From IMG/VR virus record IMGVR_UViG_3300032294_001352, positions 23,877 to 87,876 of that record: a stretch of 64,000 bases of DNA, one strand, 5' to 3'. How positions within the stretch are numbered: position 1 is the first letter of the stretch; each line of letters opens with the position of its first letter. The DNA is from a virus. The position numbers and the translations under genes were made by a program. Positions 1 to 9,900 of this stretch are shown piece by piece. The notes under the pieces were generated by a model. It ran no database searches and was not told the DNA's origin. It worked only from the letters and a program-made list of their open reading frames with translations.

Positions 1-185
1 ATGTTACATTTATAGGTGCTGGGGGGCAAATCTTTGACTACCGATATGGAGAAATCGTATGGGGAGAAAGTCGACTGTGGGGCCTCGTAATCAACCTGAC
101 AGTAGTGGAGAAAATCCCGTTACAGACGGGCCAGTATCCACCAGTGATACCAACACCACCACCTACGCCACCACCGACACCGTAA
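1..185 (+). CDS. C-terminal end of a phage virion protein (partial)
   Basis: An open frame enters from the left edge (first full codon at base 3) and stops with TAA at 183-185. It leaves about 60 residues. The fragment is a plausible folded C-terminus (FIGAGGQIFDYRYGE..., then LWGLVINLTVVEKIPL) followed by a proline-rich tail, PPPTPPPTP. It sits directly before the major tail protein, where head-tail completion or tail terminator proteins usually lie, so one of those is likely. The start is outside the window and no family can be assigned. Confidence 0.7.
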   Translation, partial: VTFIGAGGQIFDYRYGEIVWGESRLWGLVINLTVVEKIPLQTGQYPPVIPTPPPTPPPTP

Positions 186-190
186 AGTAC

Positions 191-451
191 GTGGGGAATG
201 GTCGGTTCTTGCTTGGTGTCCCTGCCGCAGACATGACGGTGGAACAGGCAAATCAGTATGGTGGGGCAGATGTATTGGTCAAGACAAAGTTGTATGTAAT
301 GGAGGAAGCACATGGCACTACCATCATCGGCGGGAACACCAGGAATCAAGTCGCTGCAGAAGATTCAGATTGGTCTGGAAGCAGCGGGAGCGAACGGAAC
401 AGCAGTACCAGCGACGAAGATTCTTCGAGTACCTGGGGGGATGCTGAGTGA
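191..451 (+). CDS. Small hypothetical protein overlapping the major tail protein gene
   Basis: This 86-residue frame probably begins at GTG 191, just after the upstream stop at 185. The same frame runs back to an ATG at 59, but that part overlaps the upstream gene. The first 40 residues (GNGRFLLGVPAADMT, then VEQANQYGGADVLV) look like the small proteins often seen before tail tube genes. The last 45 residues are Ser/Glu/Asp-rich and lie entirely over the start of the tail protein gene in another frame. An overlap of 140 bases is unusual for this compact genome. No clear ribosome site is visible, so the start and the true extent are uncertain. Confidence 0.45.
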   Translation: MGNGRFLLGVPAADMTVEQANQYGGADVLVKTKLYVMEEAHGTTIIGGNTRNQVAAEDSDWSGSSGSERNSSTSDEDSSSTWGDAE

Positions 452-1484
452 CGATCGTCAAGTCACCATGGTTGATGAAATGGTCGGTATCATCAACGGT
501 ACGGATCGTTCGTACATTGCTGCTGCCCAAGGATCCATCAGTGTGGATAGCAGTCCACTGACTCCGCAACAGTTTCCTATCTTGCTTGCGGCATCACTTG
601 GATTTGACTATGCCACTACACCAACTGCGTACACGGAGGGTGAGCAGGAGGGAACTGGTACGGCCTATCGCTACAAAGTGACGATGCCTACCACGACCAC
701 GCCAAATGCAAGTATCACTGGCGCATCAAACGTATCCTACACCTTTGAGGCTGGAGATAACTTTGAGGCTGAACAGATGACGTATGGCAAATGCACCAAC
801 GTGTCGGTGAGCGGCAGTAGTGGTGGTCCAATCTCCATGCAAGGATCGTTCATTGGCCAGTACGTGCGCTATCTCGGTGCATTCACTAGCCTATCCACCA
901 TTGATACCGTGGAAGATCTCATCTTTGCACGCTCACGCTTGTATTTGGCTGAACCAACTGGTCCAACGCCAACGTTCACGGCCGTGGATAGCACGTTCCT
1001 CGGCTTTGACGTAGGCATTGATTGTTCATGGGTGCCGAAGTTCACTGGCCAAGGCAACGCATCTGGTACGGTACCGACGTGGGAGTTTGCGTTGTTCACT
1101 AACTACTCCGTGAGCGGATCGTTCACGTTGGAGCATAACCAGTGGACAAGCGGCACGGCCAATGGTTTGAAGACCAAGTGGCGCAATCAGGAAACACTCA
1201 TCATGCGTATTGACTGTTGGGGCAGCAAGACTCCGCTCTTGACCACCACTGGCAGCACGTTCAACAATCCGATTGCTCCGTTTCAGCCCACTCCGTTGCT
1301 GACCAATCCTACCTATGCAGGTGTGCGCTTTGAGTTCCCCATCAAGATTCAACAGATTTCGCCGCTCTCAGACAATGATGGGAATGACATCGTTAGCGTG
1401 TCATGGGTAGCACGGTATAATAGTACGTATGGCAGCACTGGATATATCCTGACCATCAGCGACTTGCCAGACTGCGTGAATTAG
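312..1484 (+). CDS. Major tail (tube) protein
   Basis: This 390-residue protein probably polymerises into the tail tube. It is rich in Thr, Ser and Gly with alternating beta-strand pattern (ASITGASNVSYTF; SVSGSFTLEH), and has a late segment ISPLSDNDGNDIVSVSWVA of the kind found at the end of tube proteins. The start follows a GGAGG ribosome site at about 301. Its position directly before the G/GT chaperone pair and the tape measure is the canonical place for the tube gene. The assignment rests mainly on gene order and composition. No enzymatic motif is present. Confidence 0.75.
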   Translation: MALPSSAGTPGIKSLQKIQIGLEAAGANGTAVPATKILRVPGGMLSDDRQVTMVDEMVGIINGTDRSYIAAAQGSISVDSSPLTPQQFPILLAASLGFDYATTPTAYTEGEQEGTGTAYRYKVTMPTTTTPNASITGASNVSYTFEAGDNFEAEQMTYGKCTNVSVSGSSGGPISMQGSFIGQYVRYLGAFTSLSTIDTVEDLIFARSRLYLAEPTGPTPTFTAVDSTFLGFDVGIDCSWVPKFTGQGNASGTVPTWEFALFTNYSVSGSFTLEHNQWTSGTANGLKTKWRNQETLIMRIDCWGSKTPLLTTTGSTFNNPIAPFQPTPLLTNPTYAGVRFEFPIKIQQISPLSDNDGNDIVSVSWVARYNSTYGSTGYILTISDLPDCVN

Positions 1485-1510
1485 TATGAGTACCTGTAAG
1501 GGGGAAACCA

Positions 1511-1777
1511 ATGTTTGTTGAAGACAATACCAACGATGCCGCACCAAAGAAAATCCAAGTAGACTTGAAGCGTCTGCGTCTGCGTGACATGACCATGCTT
1601 GAAAAGTTGCGTGACGGGAACACGGATTTTTCTGTCATGGTGCCAGTGTTTGCGCGCGTGTGCAACCTGACTGAGGATGAGGTGTGGGATTGGGATTTTG
1701 AAACGCTCATGACGGTGCAGCACCACATGAACACTGCGATGGACGACGTGCTAAAAAAAACGAACGGCGGCAGTTAG
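1511..1777 (+). CDS. Tail assembly chaperone, G-type unshifted product
   Basis: This 88-residue protein is the short product of the tail chaperone locus, expected to coat the tape measure during tail assembly. It is helical and charged (KKIQVDLKRLRLRDMTMLEKL) and ends DDVLKKTNGGS. The lysines lie on the run of eight A residues at 1753-1760. It sits between the tube gene and the tape measure, as gpG does in lambda-like phages. A ribosome site AAGGGGGAAA precedes ATG 1511. The function comes from position plus the frameshift architecture, not from strong sequence identity. Confidence 0.8.
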   Translation: MFVEDNTNDAAPKKIQVDLKRLRLRDMTMLEKLRDGNTDFSVMVPVFARVCNLTEDEVWDWDFETLMTVQHHMNTAMDDVLKKTNGGS

Positions 1778-1995
1778 CGTTATACATCCAATACGACAAC
1801 ACCAAACTTCCCAACTGGGTAACGTTCTTGGAGTTGGCTGAGATGTGGCACGTACCACCATGGCAGTTAGAAGAAGCGGATGACCAAGGGCTTCTGATGC
1901 AATGGGCAGTACGTGCCTTTGCGTGGCGAGATGCCAAGAATAAGAGAGAGGATCGGATAGCAAATGGCCGAAGTATCAGTAAGCGTCATTGGTAA
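1511..1995 (+). CDS. Tail assembly chaperone, GT-type product by -1 frameshift
   Basis: If ribosomes slip back one base at A-AAA-AAA (1753-1759), translation continues in the -1 frame from codon AAC at 1759. It runs without a stop to TAA at 1993-1995, overlapping the tape measure start at 1964. The extension adds about 78 residues (NERRQLALYIQYDNTKLPNW..., then WAVRAFAWRDAKNKRED). The segment 1778-1963 has no other gene, so the extension accounts for all of it. This matches the conserved G/GT arrangement of long-tailed phages. The extended product normally bridges tape measure and tube protein. Confidence 0.85.
1753..1759 (+). other. Slippery heptamer for -1 programmed frameshift
   Basis: The zero frame reads CTA AAA AAA ACG at 1751-1762, so the heptamer A-AAA-AAA fits the X-XXY-YYZ rule for tandem slippage. 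The -1 frame is open for 237 bases downstream, and the zero frame stops 18 bases on, at 1777. I did not identify a clear downstream pseudoknot by eye. Confidence 0.85.
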
Positions 1996-4900
1996 AGACA
2001 TGCTATCAGCATCGTTTGGTACGATGCGCAACACGGTAGCAGGCCTATCCTCAGAGATTCTCTCACTGGGCAATCGCGCCGTGAGTCCAGTCACCATTGC
2101 GTTGGGCAACTTGCTCTCTGACGTGGTCAAGAATGGTGTCAACGCACTCAACAATCTCAAAGGCACCATTGAGTCGTTCAACTTCATTAAGTTGAATATG
2201 GAAATGGAAATGACACGATCCTCATTCACCACGCTGCTTAAATCTGGTGATGAGGCGAACAAGATGTTGGAAACACTGCGGCAGTATGCGAACTTCACTC
2301 CGTTTGAGTTTGGCCAGTTGACGGCTGCCACCAAAAAGATGTTGGCCTTTGGATTTAGTGCCAAAGAAATCACCACGGATTTCATGGGAATCGGTACTGG
2401 ATTGCTTGACGTGGTGGGAAATGCGTCATCCGCGCTTGGTGCTGGTCAAGAGGGTATTGATCGCATCACGCGTGCGCTTGGCCAGATGCGTGGTCTAGCG
2501 CGTGTGTCTGCTGAGGATATGAACCAACTCATTGACGTGGGTGTCCAAGGCTACCAGATTCTTGCTGAGCAATTAGGCATGACGGTGAAAGAAGTCCGTG
2601 ATGCCATGCAAAAGGGTGCGCTTGATGCTGAAACCGGTATCAAAGCGTTGCTCCAAGGTATGATGCAGCAGTATGGAGGCGGCATGGCTTCATTCTCTCA
2701 GACGGCTGAGGGTATGTCATCCACACTCAATGACTACCTGAAAGACATTCAGCGCACGTTTGGTGAGGTGGCCTACAAAGAGTATCGACTGTTGCTTACG
2801 GAAATCAATCGCTTGGTGTCATCACCAGCCTTTGTTAAGTTTGCAGCAATGCTCGGTGTGCAGTTCGGTGGTGCTATCAAACGGTTGAATGAACAGATCT
2901 TGATTCCGGCCATTGGGCGCATGACGACGTTTGTGAATAAACTCGGTGAAACAGACGAGGCCATGCAAACGTTCTTCAACAACATATCAGCCAAGATCTA
3001 TCCACTTGCTGCATTCTTCCGAGAGTTAGGTAACGCACTCAAAACCGTCATTGACATCTCAGCCCAGTTCATCCGTGCGCTGCTTGCTACCAGTGATGCA
3101 CAACAAGCCATTCAGTGGATGGGCAGGCAGTTGGCCAAAGCCACGGAGGGATTGTTTGACTTCGCCAATGGTACGCGCGTATCTGGCGATGCAATGACCA
3201 ACTTTGCAGAGCGTGTCGTTGCCGCACTTAAGCCAGGTGCAGTGGCTATCGTACGATTCACTCCGGTGCTCAAAGAGTTAATCATGATCCTGATGTCCAT
3301 TGGCAAAGAGATGTTCCAACTCAATGCCACGCAATCCATCATCCGGACCATCATTGACACCTACGTGAATCTGGCTGGTACGTTTGATAGCCTTGTGCCA
3401 CGGCTACGCTCATTCCGTGAGGCCATTCCGGCCATGACGCAGGATTTGATTGCGGCATTGGCACCAGCACGCAACACACTCAGTGGATTCATTGACGTGC
3501 TTGTCAGTTCTGGTCGGTTCATCAAAGTGTTCATCTCAGAGTTGCTTGGCCTGCGTCAGACAAAAGAAGCCATTGGCAGCATTCCGGAAGCACTCAACTC
3601 CTTTGCAGATGCACTCCGCAGCCTTGCCGCACGCATAGACACACTCACTGCACGACTACCAGGATTCTTTGACTACCTAGAAAACCTGCCCAATCTTATC
3701 CGATCCACCATCCAGAGCATGTTTCCACTCTCCAATCTGGTGGACCAGTTGAAGTCGTATCTGGCAGGCCTCGTAGATGAGGCAGTGCAGTTTGTCATCA
3801 AGTTTACGATCATTGGACGCGTCTTGAATACCGTCAATGAGGTGTTCAAGCGTGTATCTACGTCACTTGCTCCGTTTGTGCAGTTCCTGATGGATATGGT
3901 CCGTGCGTTGCTTCAAGCCATGGGCATTAGCACCAATGCTCGATCGTTCTTTGACTCACTCGCAGCCGGAGTAACAGCCGTACTCGCAGCCATTGCGCGT
4001 GCGTTACCGTCGTACAATCAGATGCTCACGGTGTTTCAAGCCATCGTCAATCTGGTGAAAGCAGCATTTCCGGTGGTGATTTCCATCATCCAAGAAGTGG
4101 TGGCCGTGATTGTGTCACTGGCGCGGCAAATCACTGGCCAACTGCCTGCCATCAAGCCGATTGTGATGGACATCATTGACATCATCAAGACGCTTGCCAT
4201 GACCATCATTGGCCTCATTCCTCAGATTACTGGCATTGTGTCGCAGATCACGACGACCATCAAAAGCATCATCTCTGGTCTTGAACCGTTTGTTGGGCCT
4301 ATTGCGGCAGTGGTGAGTAAAGTCATCTCCTACATTCAAGACTTGGTGAGCATGGTGCTCAGCAACGCTGGGGCTATTGGAAACGTGGCCGGAACGATTC
4401 TGGGCACCGTTGGCCGTGTCATTGACGAAGTGTTCACGTTGCTGCCTACCATCGGTTCTAACATTCAGTCACTACTTGGATCGCTCATGAACGTGGTTGA
4501 TGCAGTGCTGCCATTCAAGAATCTGGTAGTACCAGCCATTGAAGCGTTTATCCGTGTTATGGCCATTATGAGTGGTGGTGCGATTGTTGGTACACTGGCC
4601 GTCTTTGCGTCGCTTGGCCACCATCTTGACACCATCCGTAAAGCCTTTGACATGCTAGTGAGTGCGGCAGCCGAAGCCATATCTATCATGTCTAATTTTA
4701 GTGCTGCACTTGCACCCACCGTGGCCGGATTATTGCCATCACTTCAAAACGTGATTCAGTTTGCATTAGAGTTTGCCAAAGTGTTCGGTGATAATCTGAT
4801 TCCCGTGATTAACATTCTGGCGCAAACACTCACTCCGGTGCTTGACGCAGTCATTCGATTTGGTCGCGCGTTACTTCCTTTGACCAAAGCACTGTCAGAA

Positions 4901-6940
4901 GTGACGGTAGCAATCATCAAGTTTGCCGCACCATTCACCAATAGCGCACTCATCGCTGCACTAGACTGGTTGTCACGCGCAGCAGGATCGCTCACCAACT
5001 TCCTGCTTGTGGTTCGTGATGCAATCAACACTGGCGATTTTTCTACGCTCGGAAACATGATTGGTAACTTTGCACGTACTGCCGCAGAAGGCCTCAGTAC
5101 ACTGCTTGGGAACTTGTTGTCACCAGAGAATGTGACATATGCACTCGTGACTGGCAAAACAGTACTGATTGACTTCATTATCCGCACGCTCTCAGAGATC
5201 CTGACTGGTGCCATCAATGCAGTTAGTCAGAACCTGCCTCAGTGGGTGCAAAATGGTAGCGCATATCTTCGTGAGTTAGTGCCGCTCTTAATCCAGTCAC
5301 TCAAAGACTCATGGAACACGCTCTCAAGCACCATTCAACTCTCTGGTGACGGTTTGGCCAACGCACTAGGCAACCTGTGGAACACCATCAAATCCATCTC
5401 AGGATTGGAGGGTGACAATGTTGCATCTATGATTGGCAATCTTCCGAACCAGATTGCAACATTGTGGACTGAGAATCTTCCTGCCATTCAAGATGGTATG
5501 AATGGCATCATGAATGCAGTCATCAATGGCTACAACACTACGTGGGATTGGATTAAGTCAAACATTGGCAGCCGTGAGCAATTCACCCAGTTGTCTAACG
5601 ATCTGAGTGTGTCATTCCAAAACTTCTACCGAGAAACGGTAGACAAAGGCTATGAGATGCTTGGGAACTTCATTGGCGCAATCACCACGTTCCTAACTGG
5701 ACCACAGTTGGCTGCCGCAATGAAGAAGGTGCAGGAAAACCTTGGCTGGGGTGCGGAAGAGTTGGGCTTCCGAATTGGCGTAATCATTGGCGACTTGATT
5801 GAAACCATCATGGTGAATGGGCGCACGGCCGTGTTGAACTTTGTGCAACTCATTCTCAATGAAGGGCCATCACTCATTGCCGCACTCCTTTCCTTTGTAG
5901 AATCCATTCTTGCAACACTGAATATCACCATCTTGCGTGCCATTCAGGGATTGATTGAGGGTATTCTTGCGTCACTTGGTCTTACTGACTGGATTCCGGC
6001 CGTCAGTGCGTTCTTTGATGGCCTTGTACGCATGATTAGTGAAAACTCACGGATGGTCCAAGACATCTTGAACAACTTTGCCAACTGGTGGCGATCGCTT
6101 GAACTTGGCACAATGCTCCGCAACTTCATTGAGTTTGCCACGAACTTTGCATCACAAGTTATGCCGCGCATTCTGGCGATTATGGGGCGCATTCCGGAAC
6201 TGCTGATTAACATGACATCCGTCAGTATTAAATCAGCCATGACGGATATGATTACCACGCTCCAGAACGCAGTGACGGCCATCACTGATAACATTGGATT
6301 AGATTCCGTATCCAACTATGTACGCAACTCATTCCAAAACATCCGTGATAGCATTAACAATCTTGGTGGTCCGATTGAAGCCCAGATGGATTTTGTGCGG
6401 CAGTTTAATGAGTATGTACGTGACATTGGAATGCAAAACCAGCAACTGATGCAGCAGTATGGATTCTCCAATGCGAGCAGCACACGCGCGATGAGCAACA
6501 CGATTGAGCGTGCAGCAACCACCATCTCCAAGGCTACGGCCACCGTCAACAAGGCCGATCTTGGTGAGTTTGCACAGAATCTTTCCAACAGTCAGGGGCA
6601 GATGCGTAACGCACTGGTGCAAATCTCCAATACACTCAGTGGTGAGGCCGTGTCGCTCTTCACTCCGGTAGGTACACGCATCGCTCAGGGTGTGCTTGAC
6701 GGATTCCTGCTCTCCATGCCAGCCGTAGAATCAGCCATGCGCAACGCACTAGACGGTATCTCAAACAATCTCAGTTTGTCTACCGGTGCCGCAGGTCCGT
6801 CAAGCCGTGGGATTAGCAGCATTAGCACCGTGAACAACAAGAATGTCATGCTAAACTTGACAGTAAATCAGACTGCACCACAGTCACTGGTGGAAAACAT
6901 CCGGTACGCACAAGCACTCGCAACGTCACGGATCTATTAG
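1964..6940 (+). CDS. Tail tape measure protein
   Basis: This 1,658-residue protein sets tail length and is ejected ahead of the DNA. The first 270 residues hold the typical tape measure region (RSSFTTLLKSGDEANKMLET; NFTPFEFGQLTAATKKMLAF), with gene context G/GT before and Dit-like after. The rest is mostly amphipathic and hydrophobic helix in short repeats (TTIKSIISGLEPFVGPIAAV; NITILRAIQGLIEGILASL), as expected for a helical ruler. By the usual rule of about 0.15 nm per residue the tail would be near 250 nm (inference). I saw no peptidase or muramidase motif inside it. The start lies inside the end of the GT frame. Confidence 0.93.
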   Translation: MAEVSVSVIGKDMLSASFGTMRNTVAGLSSEILSLGNRAVSPVTIALGNLLSDVVKNGVNALNNLKGTIESFNFIKLNMEMEMTRSSFTTLLKSGDEANKMLETLRQYANFTPFEFGQLTAATKKMLAFGFSAKEITTDFMGIGTGLLDVVGNASSALGAGQEGIDRITRALGQMRGLARVSAEDMNQLIDVGVQGYQILAEQLGMTVKEVRDAMQKGALDAETGIKALLQGMMQQYGGGMASFSQTAEGMSSTLNDYLKDIQRTFGEVAYKEYRLLLTEINRLVSSPAFVKFAAMLGVQFGGAIKRLNEQILIPAIGRMTTFVNKLGETDEAMQTFFNNISAKIYPLAAFFRELGNALKTVIDISAQFIRALLATSDAQQAIQWMGRQLAKATEGLFDFANGTRVSGDAMTNFAERVVAALKPGAVAIVRFTPVLKELIMILMSIGKEMFQLNATQSIIRTIIDTYVNLAGTFDSLVPRLRSFREAIPAMTQDLIAALAPARNTLSGFIDVLVSSGRFIKVFISELLGLRQTKEAIGSIPEALNSFADALRSLAARIDTLTARLPGFFDYLENLPNLIRSTIQSMFPLSNLVDQLKSYLAGLVDEAVQFVIKFTIIGRVLNTVNEVFKRVSTSLAPFVQFLMDMVRALLQAMGISTNARSFFDSLAAGVTAVLAAIARALPSYNQMLTVFQAIVNLVKAAFPVVISIIQEVVAVIVSLARQITGQLPAIKPIVMDIIDIIKTLAMTIIGLIPQITGIVSQITTTIKSIISGLEPFVGPIAAVVSKVISYIQDLVSMVLSNAGAIGNVAGTILGTVGRVIDEVFTLLPTIGSNIQSLLGSLMNVVDAVLPFKNLVVPAIEAFIRVMAIMSGGAIVGTLAVFASLGHHLDTIRKAFDMLVSAAAEAISIMSNFSAALAPTVAGLLPSLQNVIQFALEFAKVFGDNLIPVINILAQTLTPVLDAVIRFGRALLPLTKALSEVTVAIIKFAAPFTNSALIAALDWLSRAAGSLTNFLLVVRDAINTGDFSTLGNMIGNFARTAAEGLSTLLGNLLSPENVTYALVTGKTVLIDFIIRTLSEILTGAINAVSQNLPQWVQNGSAYLRELVPLLIQSLKDSWNTLSSTIQLSGDGLANALGNLWNTIKSISGLEGDNVASMIGNLPNQIATLWTENLPAIQDGMNGIMNAVINGYNTTWDWIKSNIGSREQFTQLSNDLSVSFQNFYRETVDKGYEMLGNFIGAITTFLTGPQLAAAMKKVQENLGWGAEELGFRIGVIIGDLIETIMVNGRTAVLNFVQLILNEGPSLIAALLSFVESILATLNITILRAIQGLIEGILASLGLTDWIPAVSAFFDGLVRMISENSRMVQDILNNFANWWRSLELGTMLRNFIEFATNFASQVMPRILAIMGRIPELLINMTSVSIKSAMTDMITTLQNAVTAITDNIGLDSVSNYVRNSFQNIRDSINNLGGPIEAQMDFVRQFNEYVRDIGMQNQQLMQQYGFSNASSTRAMSNTIERAATTISKATATVNKADLGEFAQNLSNSQGQMRNALVQISNTLSGEAVSLFTPVGTRIAQGVLDGFLLSMPAVESAMRNALDGISNNLSLSTGAAGPSSRGISSISTVNNKNVMLNLTVNQTAPQSLVENIRYAQALATSRIY

Positions 6941-6953
6941 GAGGCAATCACGT

Positions 6954-9900
6954 ATGCCGCAGTATACCAAGTGGGAAATGCTCGTACCACAGTCACCCAA
7001 CGTGGTGCATAATCTTATCCGCAATCCCTCATTTGAGTACAACGACCAGTATTTTGCTGGCACGCATCAGTATTGGTGGTACTACGATAGCACTGGCACG
7101 AAAGTAAGTTCCACTGCCGCATATCCCACGCAGGTAGGCACGTGGTCCAGTTACGGAAAGAACAGTCTTGCGCTCGCACTTGATGGCACCACGTTTCGTC
7201 ACGCTGAGTATTGGCCACGCGTTGCGACCATGGAATCGCTCAACAACACGCTCGGTGTCACACTCGCAGCCATAGACGCACCGACTGGTGGGAATTACAC
7301 GGCCACGAACTATCCAACTGGTACACACTATGCATGTGCATTTCTTCTCACTCCATATGGAAACAGTCTTGCATCTACTAGTGATGTAGTGCCGCAGGAA
7401 ACCGGTACAGCGCCACAGATAGAAGTGATTCAACCTGAGGGCTACAACGTCATGGATTTGATGCGTGGCCACAGTAAGCCGTTCTTTAGCAGCGGATTAT
7501 CCTACACGGCTGGTACTGGTCGCATTCAAGCAACCATCTCATTCCCTACTGGATTGGCTACGGAGTATCCGAGCGGCAGTTATGGTGTGGTGCTCTTTTG
7601 GTCACGGCCAAATGATACGCATCCGGTGACTGGAGCGCGTGCGTGGCGTTGTGTCATGGTTCGACCAGCATGGGCAATACCAACCAACATCACGTTTGTG
7701 TTGCCAGAAGTGGGCACCATCAACAACTGGGAGCGCGGATCAACCGTGTTCTACACCAACACAAGCCCAACGTTCAACACGTTTAGCATCATGCAGGAAA
7801 ACGGAGCAAGTGTAGATGCCGCATATATCGGTATTGACAGCAGTCAGCCATCTTTAGCACTCACGCCAACTGGCACTCCGTGGAATCTTGGTACGACGTA
7901 CAACCATCATCTCTATCTGGATTGGTACGTAGACACCAACTATGATGCAGCCACGTCACCATTCATTGCGTGTGCGTGTGACTATGCAGTAACACTCATA
8001 GACAATCTCACCGGTACGGTATATACACCAGTCAATCCTGATACTGGAAACAATCGACTTGCGGCAGTGCCATCTAATCGCAGTCAAGATGCACGCACTG
8101 GCCGTACCAAGTTCTTGATTGCACCACCCAACAACTCCGTCAACGCAAATGCTGGATTGGATCTTCGGCTACGTATCAGTATCGTGTCACCAACTGGCAC
8201 GTACACCAATAATGCGGCAGTGCTCTACATTGACGGATTACAGTTGATTGACATCCGGTACAAAGGCCAAGATGAACTAGACTGGGATGATGTGGAGTTC
8301 ACCTATCTGGATGGTGATGTGGCCGGAGCGGAGTGGGAAGACTTTGCACCGTCGTATACGAGTATTACTGGCACACCGACCAATGGGATTTATCCAGCAT
8401 CCATTTGGCTTGGTACGACCAACGCAGGTTGGGGCACGTCATTCTCTATGCCATTCCGGAATCGGTTGCTCAATGCTGATACCGTTGATGTACAGACGTA
8501 TGGCGGCACGACGTATCGTGGCTATGCGCAGTCTGCAATGAAAACATTCAGCAGTGAAGTAGGCACGTACTATCCGATTGACGCAGATCATCTTGGTGCA
8601 TCCGTCAACGTCACTACGACTGGTGTTGGTATGCCTGAGATTACTACCGTCACGCAGCAGTATGGTGTGGTGGATGGTGGGCTAGTACAGCGGCAAGTAG
8701 CGAGTATGCGTACCATGCAACTGGCCATTGACATCGTGGGCAGCAGCATGGCCAACCTACACGATCGCCGACGCAAACTCATTAACGCACTGAAGTTTGA
8801 CCAGTTGGCGCAGCAGGGTGATAGAATCATCCGCTACTCAGGAAGTGGCATTCCGGTGATCTACCGTGTCACGTACACGGCCGGATTGGAGTTCACTGGG
8901 AATGTTGGCGTATCGTTCACGGAAGCGGCATCTATTCAGTTTGTGTGTGCTGATCCATACGTCTACGCAGAGCGCCCAGTTGGCACACGTCTGACACTCA
9001 ACAGTCAACTGCAAGATCTTCGCACGTTCATGGCCTACAAGCAGGGTGATAACCAGCCGTGGGTGTACACTGGCATGAAAGAGTATTCTGACTACTTTCA
9101 GGGGAATGGATCAATCTCCAACTCCACTAACTCACTGACCGCTCAGTCATCCAACGGTACACTCACTTGCTCTATCACGGCTAACACCACGCTCACGATA
9201 AGCGGCAATACGGTGACGGCTGGTGCTGCGTTCTTCTTTGGTACTACGGATGACTTTGGTCGTACGATTTATGCCAAAAGTGGAGGCAATATCTTTGTAG
9301 TTGGTGTTATCTCATCATCCACGTCTACTACGATAGCGACCACACAAGCCACGCCAGTCGGTGGTGACGCTACGTACACAGCCGGTAACTGGTGGGTGAG
9401 TAATCGCTTTGCCATCAATAGCACTGGTACACTTAATGCCAATCGTATTGGAAACTATCTCGTAATTGGTGCTGCATCAAACGTCACCTACACCGTGCTT
9501 GGGAAGATTATAGCCACTACAGCAAACAAGATTACACTTGATACATACTACTTTGGCGTATCAACATCCGCAACAATCCCCAATACAGCCGTTGCCGCAG
9601 GGTCATGGTATACCGTTGGCTATCAGGGAAGTGGTACCGTAGGAACAATCACTGGCACGAACACTGCGTTAGTCACACAACAGGCTGGTATGATTGTGTA
9701 CCGATCCAGTGGAGCATATGTGAATCCGCTCGGCAAACTGACGGCCGTGAGTACCACTACTTCTGGATCGCTAGACATTGACATTCTCTGTCCAGGCACG
9801 ATTAGTATTCCAGCGAGTACTGGCGGCAGTGCAACGGTTACTGGGAGCAGCACACGATTCACGTCTGCTGACGTAGGAAGACTCATCATCACCAAAGATG

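Noticed and set aside
59-190. N-terminal MGRKSTVG of the 59-451 frame as another leader protein
   Set aside because: The similarity to MGRNRKK is only three residues, and this stretch lies over the end of the upstream gene in another frame.
1867-2385. Long minus-strand open frames inside the tape measure and other tail genes
   Set aside because: They lie antisense to strong coding genes, lack ribosome sites and show no family pattern. They are shadows of codon bias.
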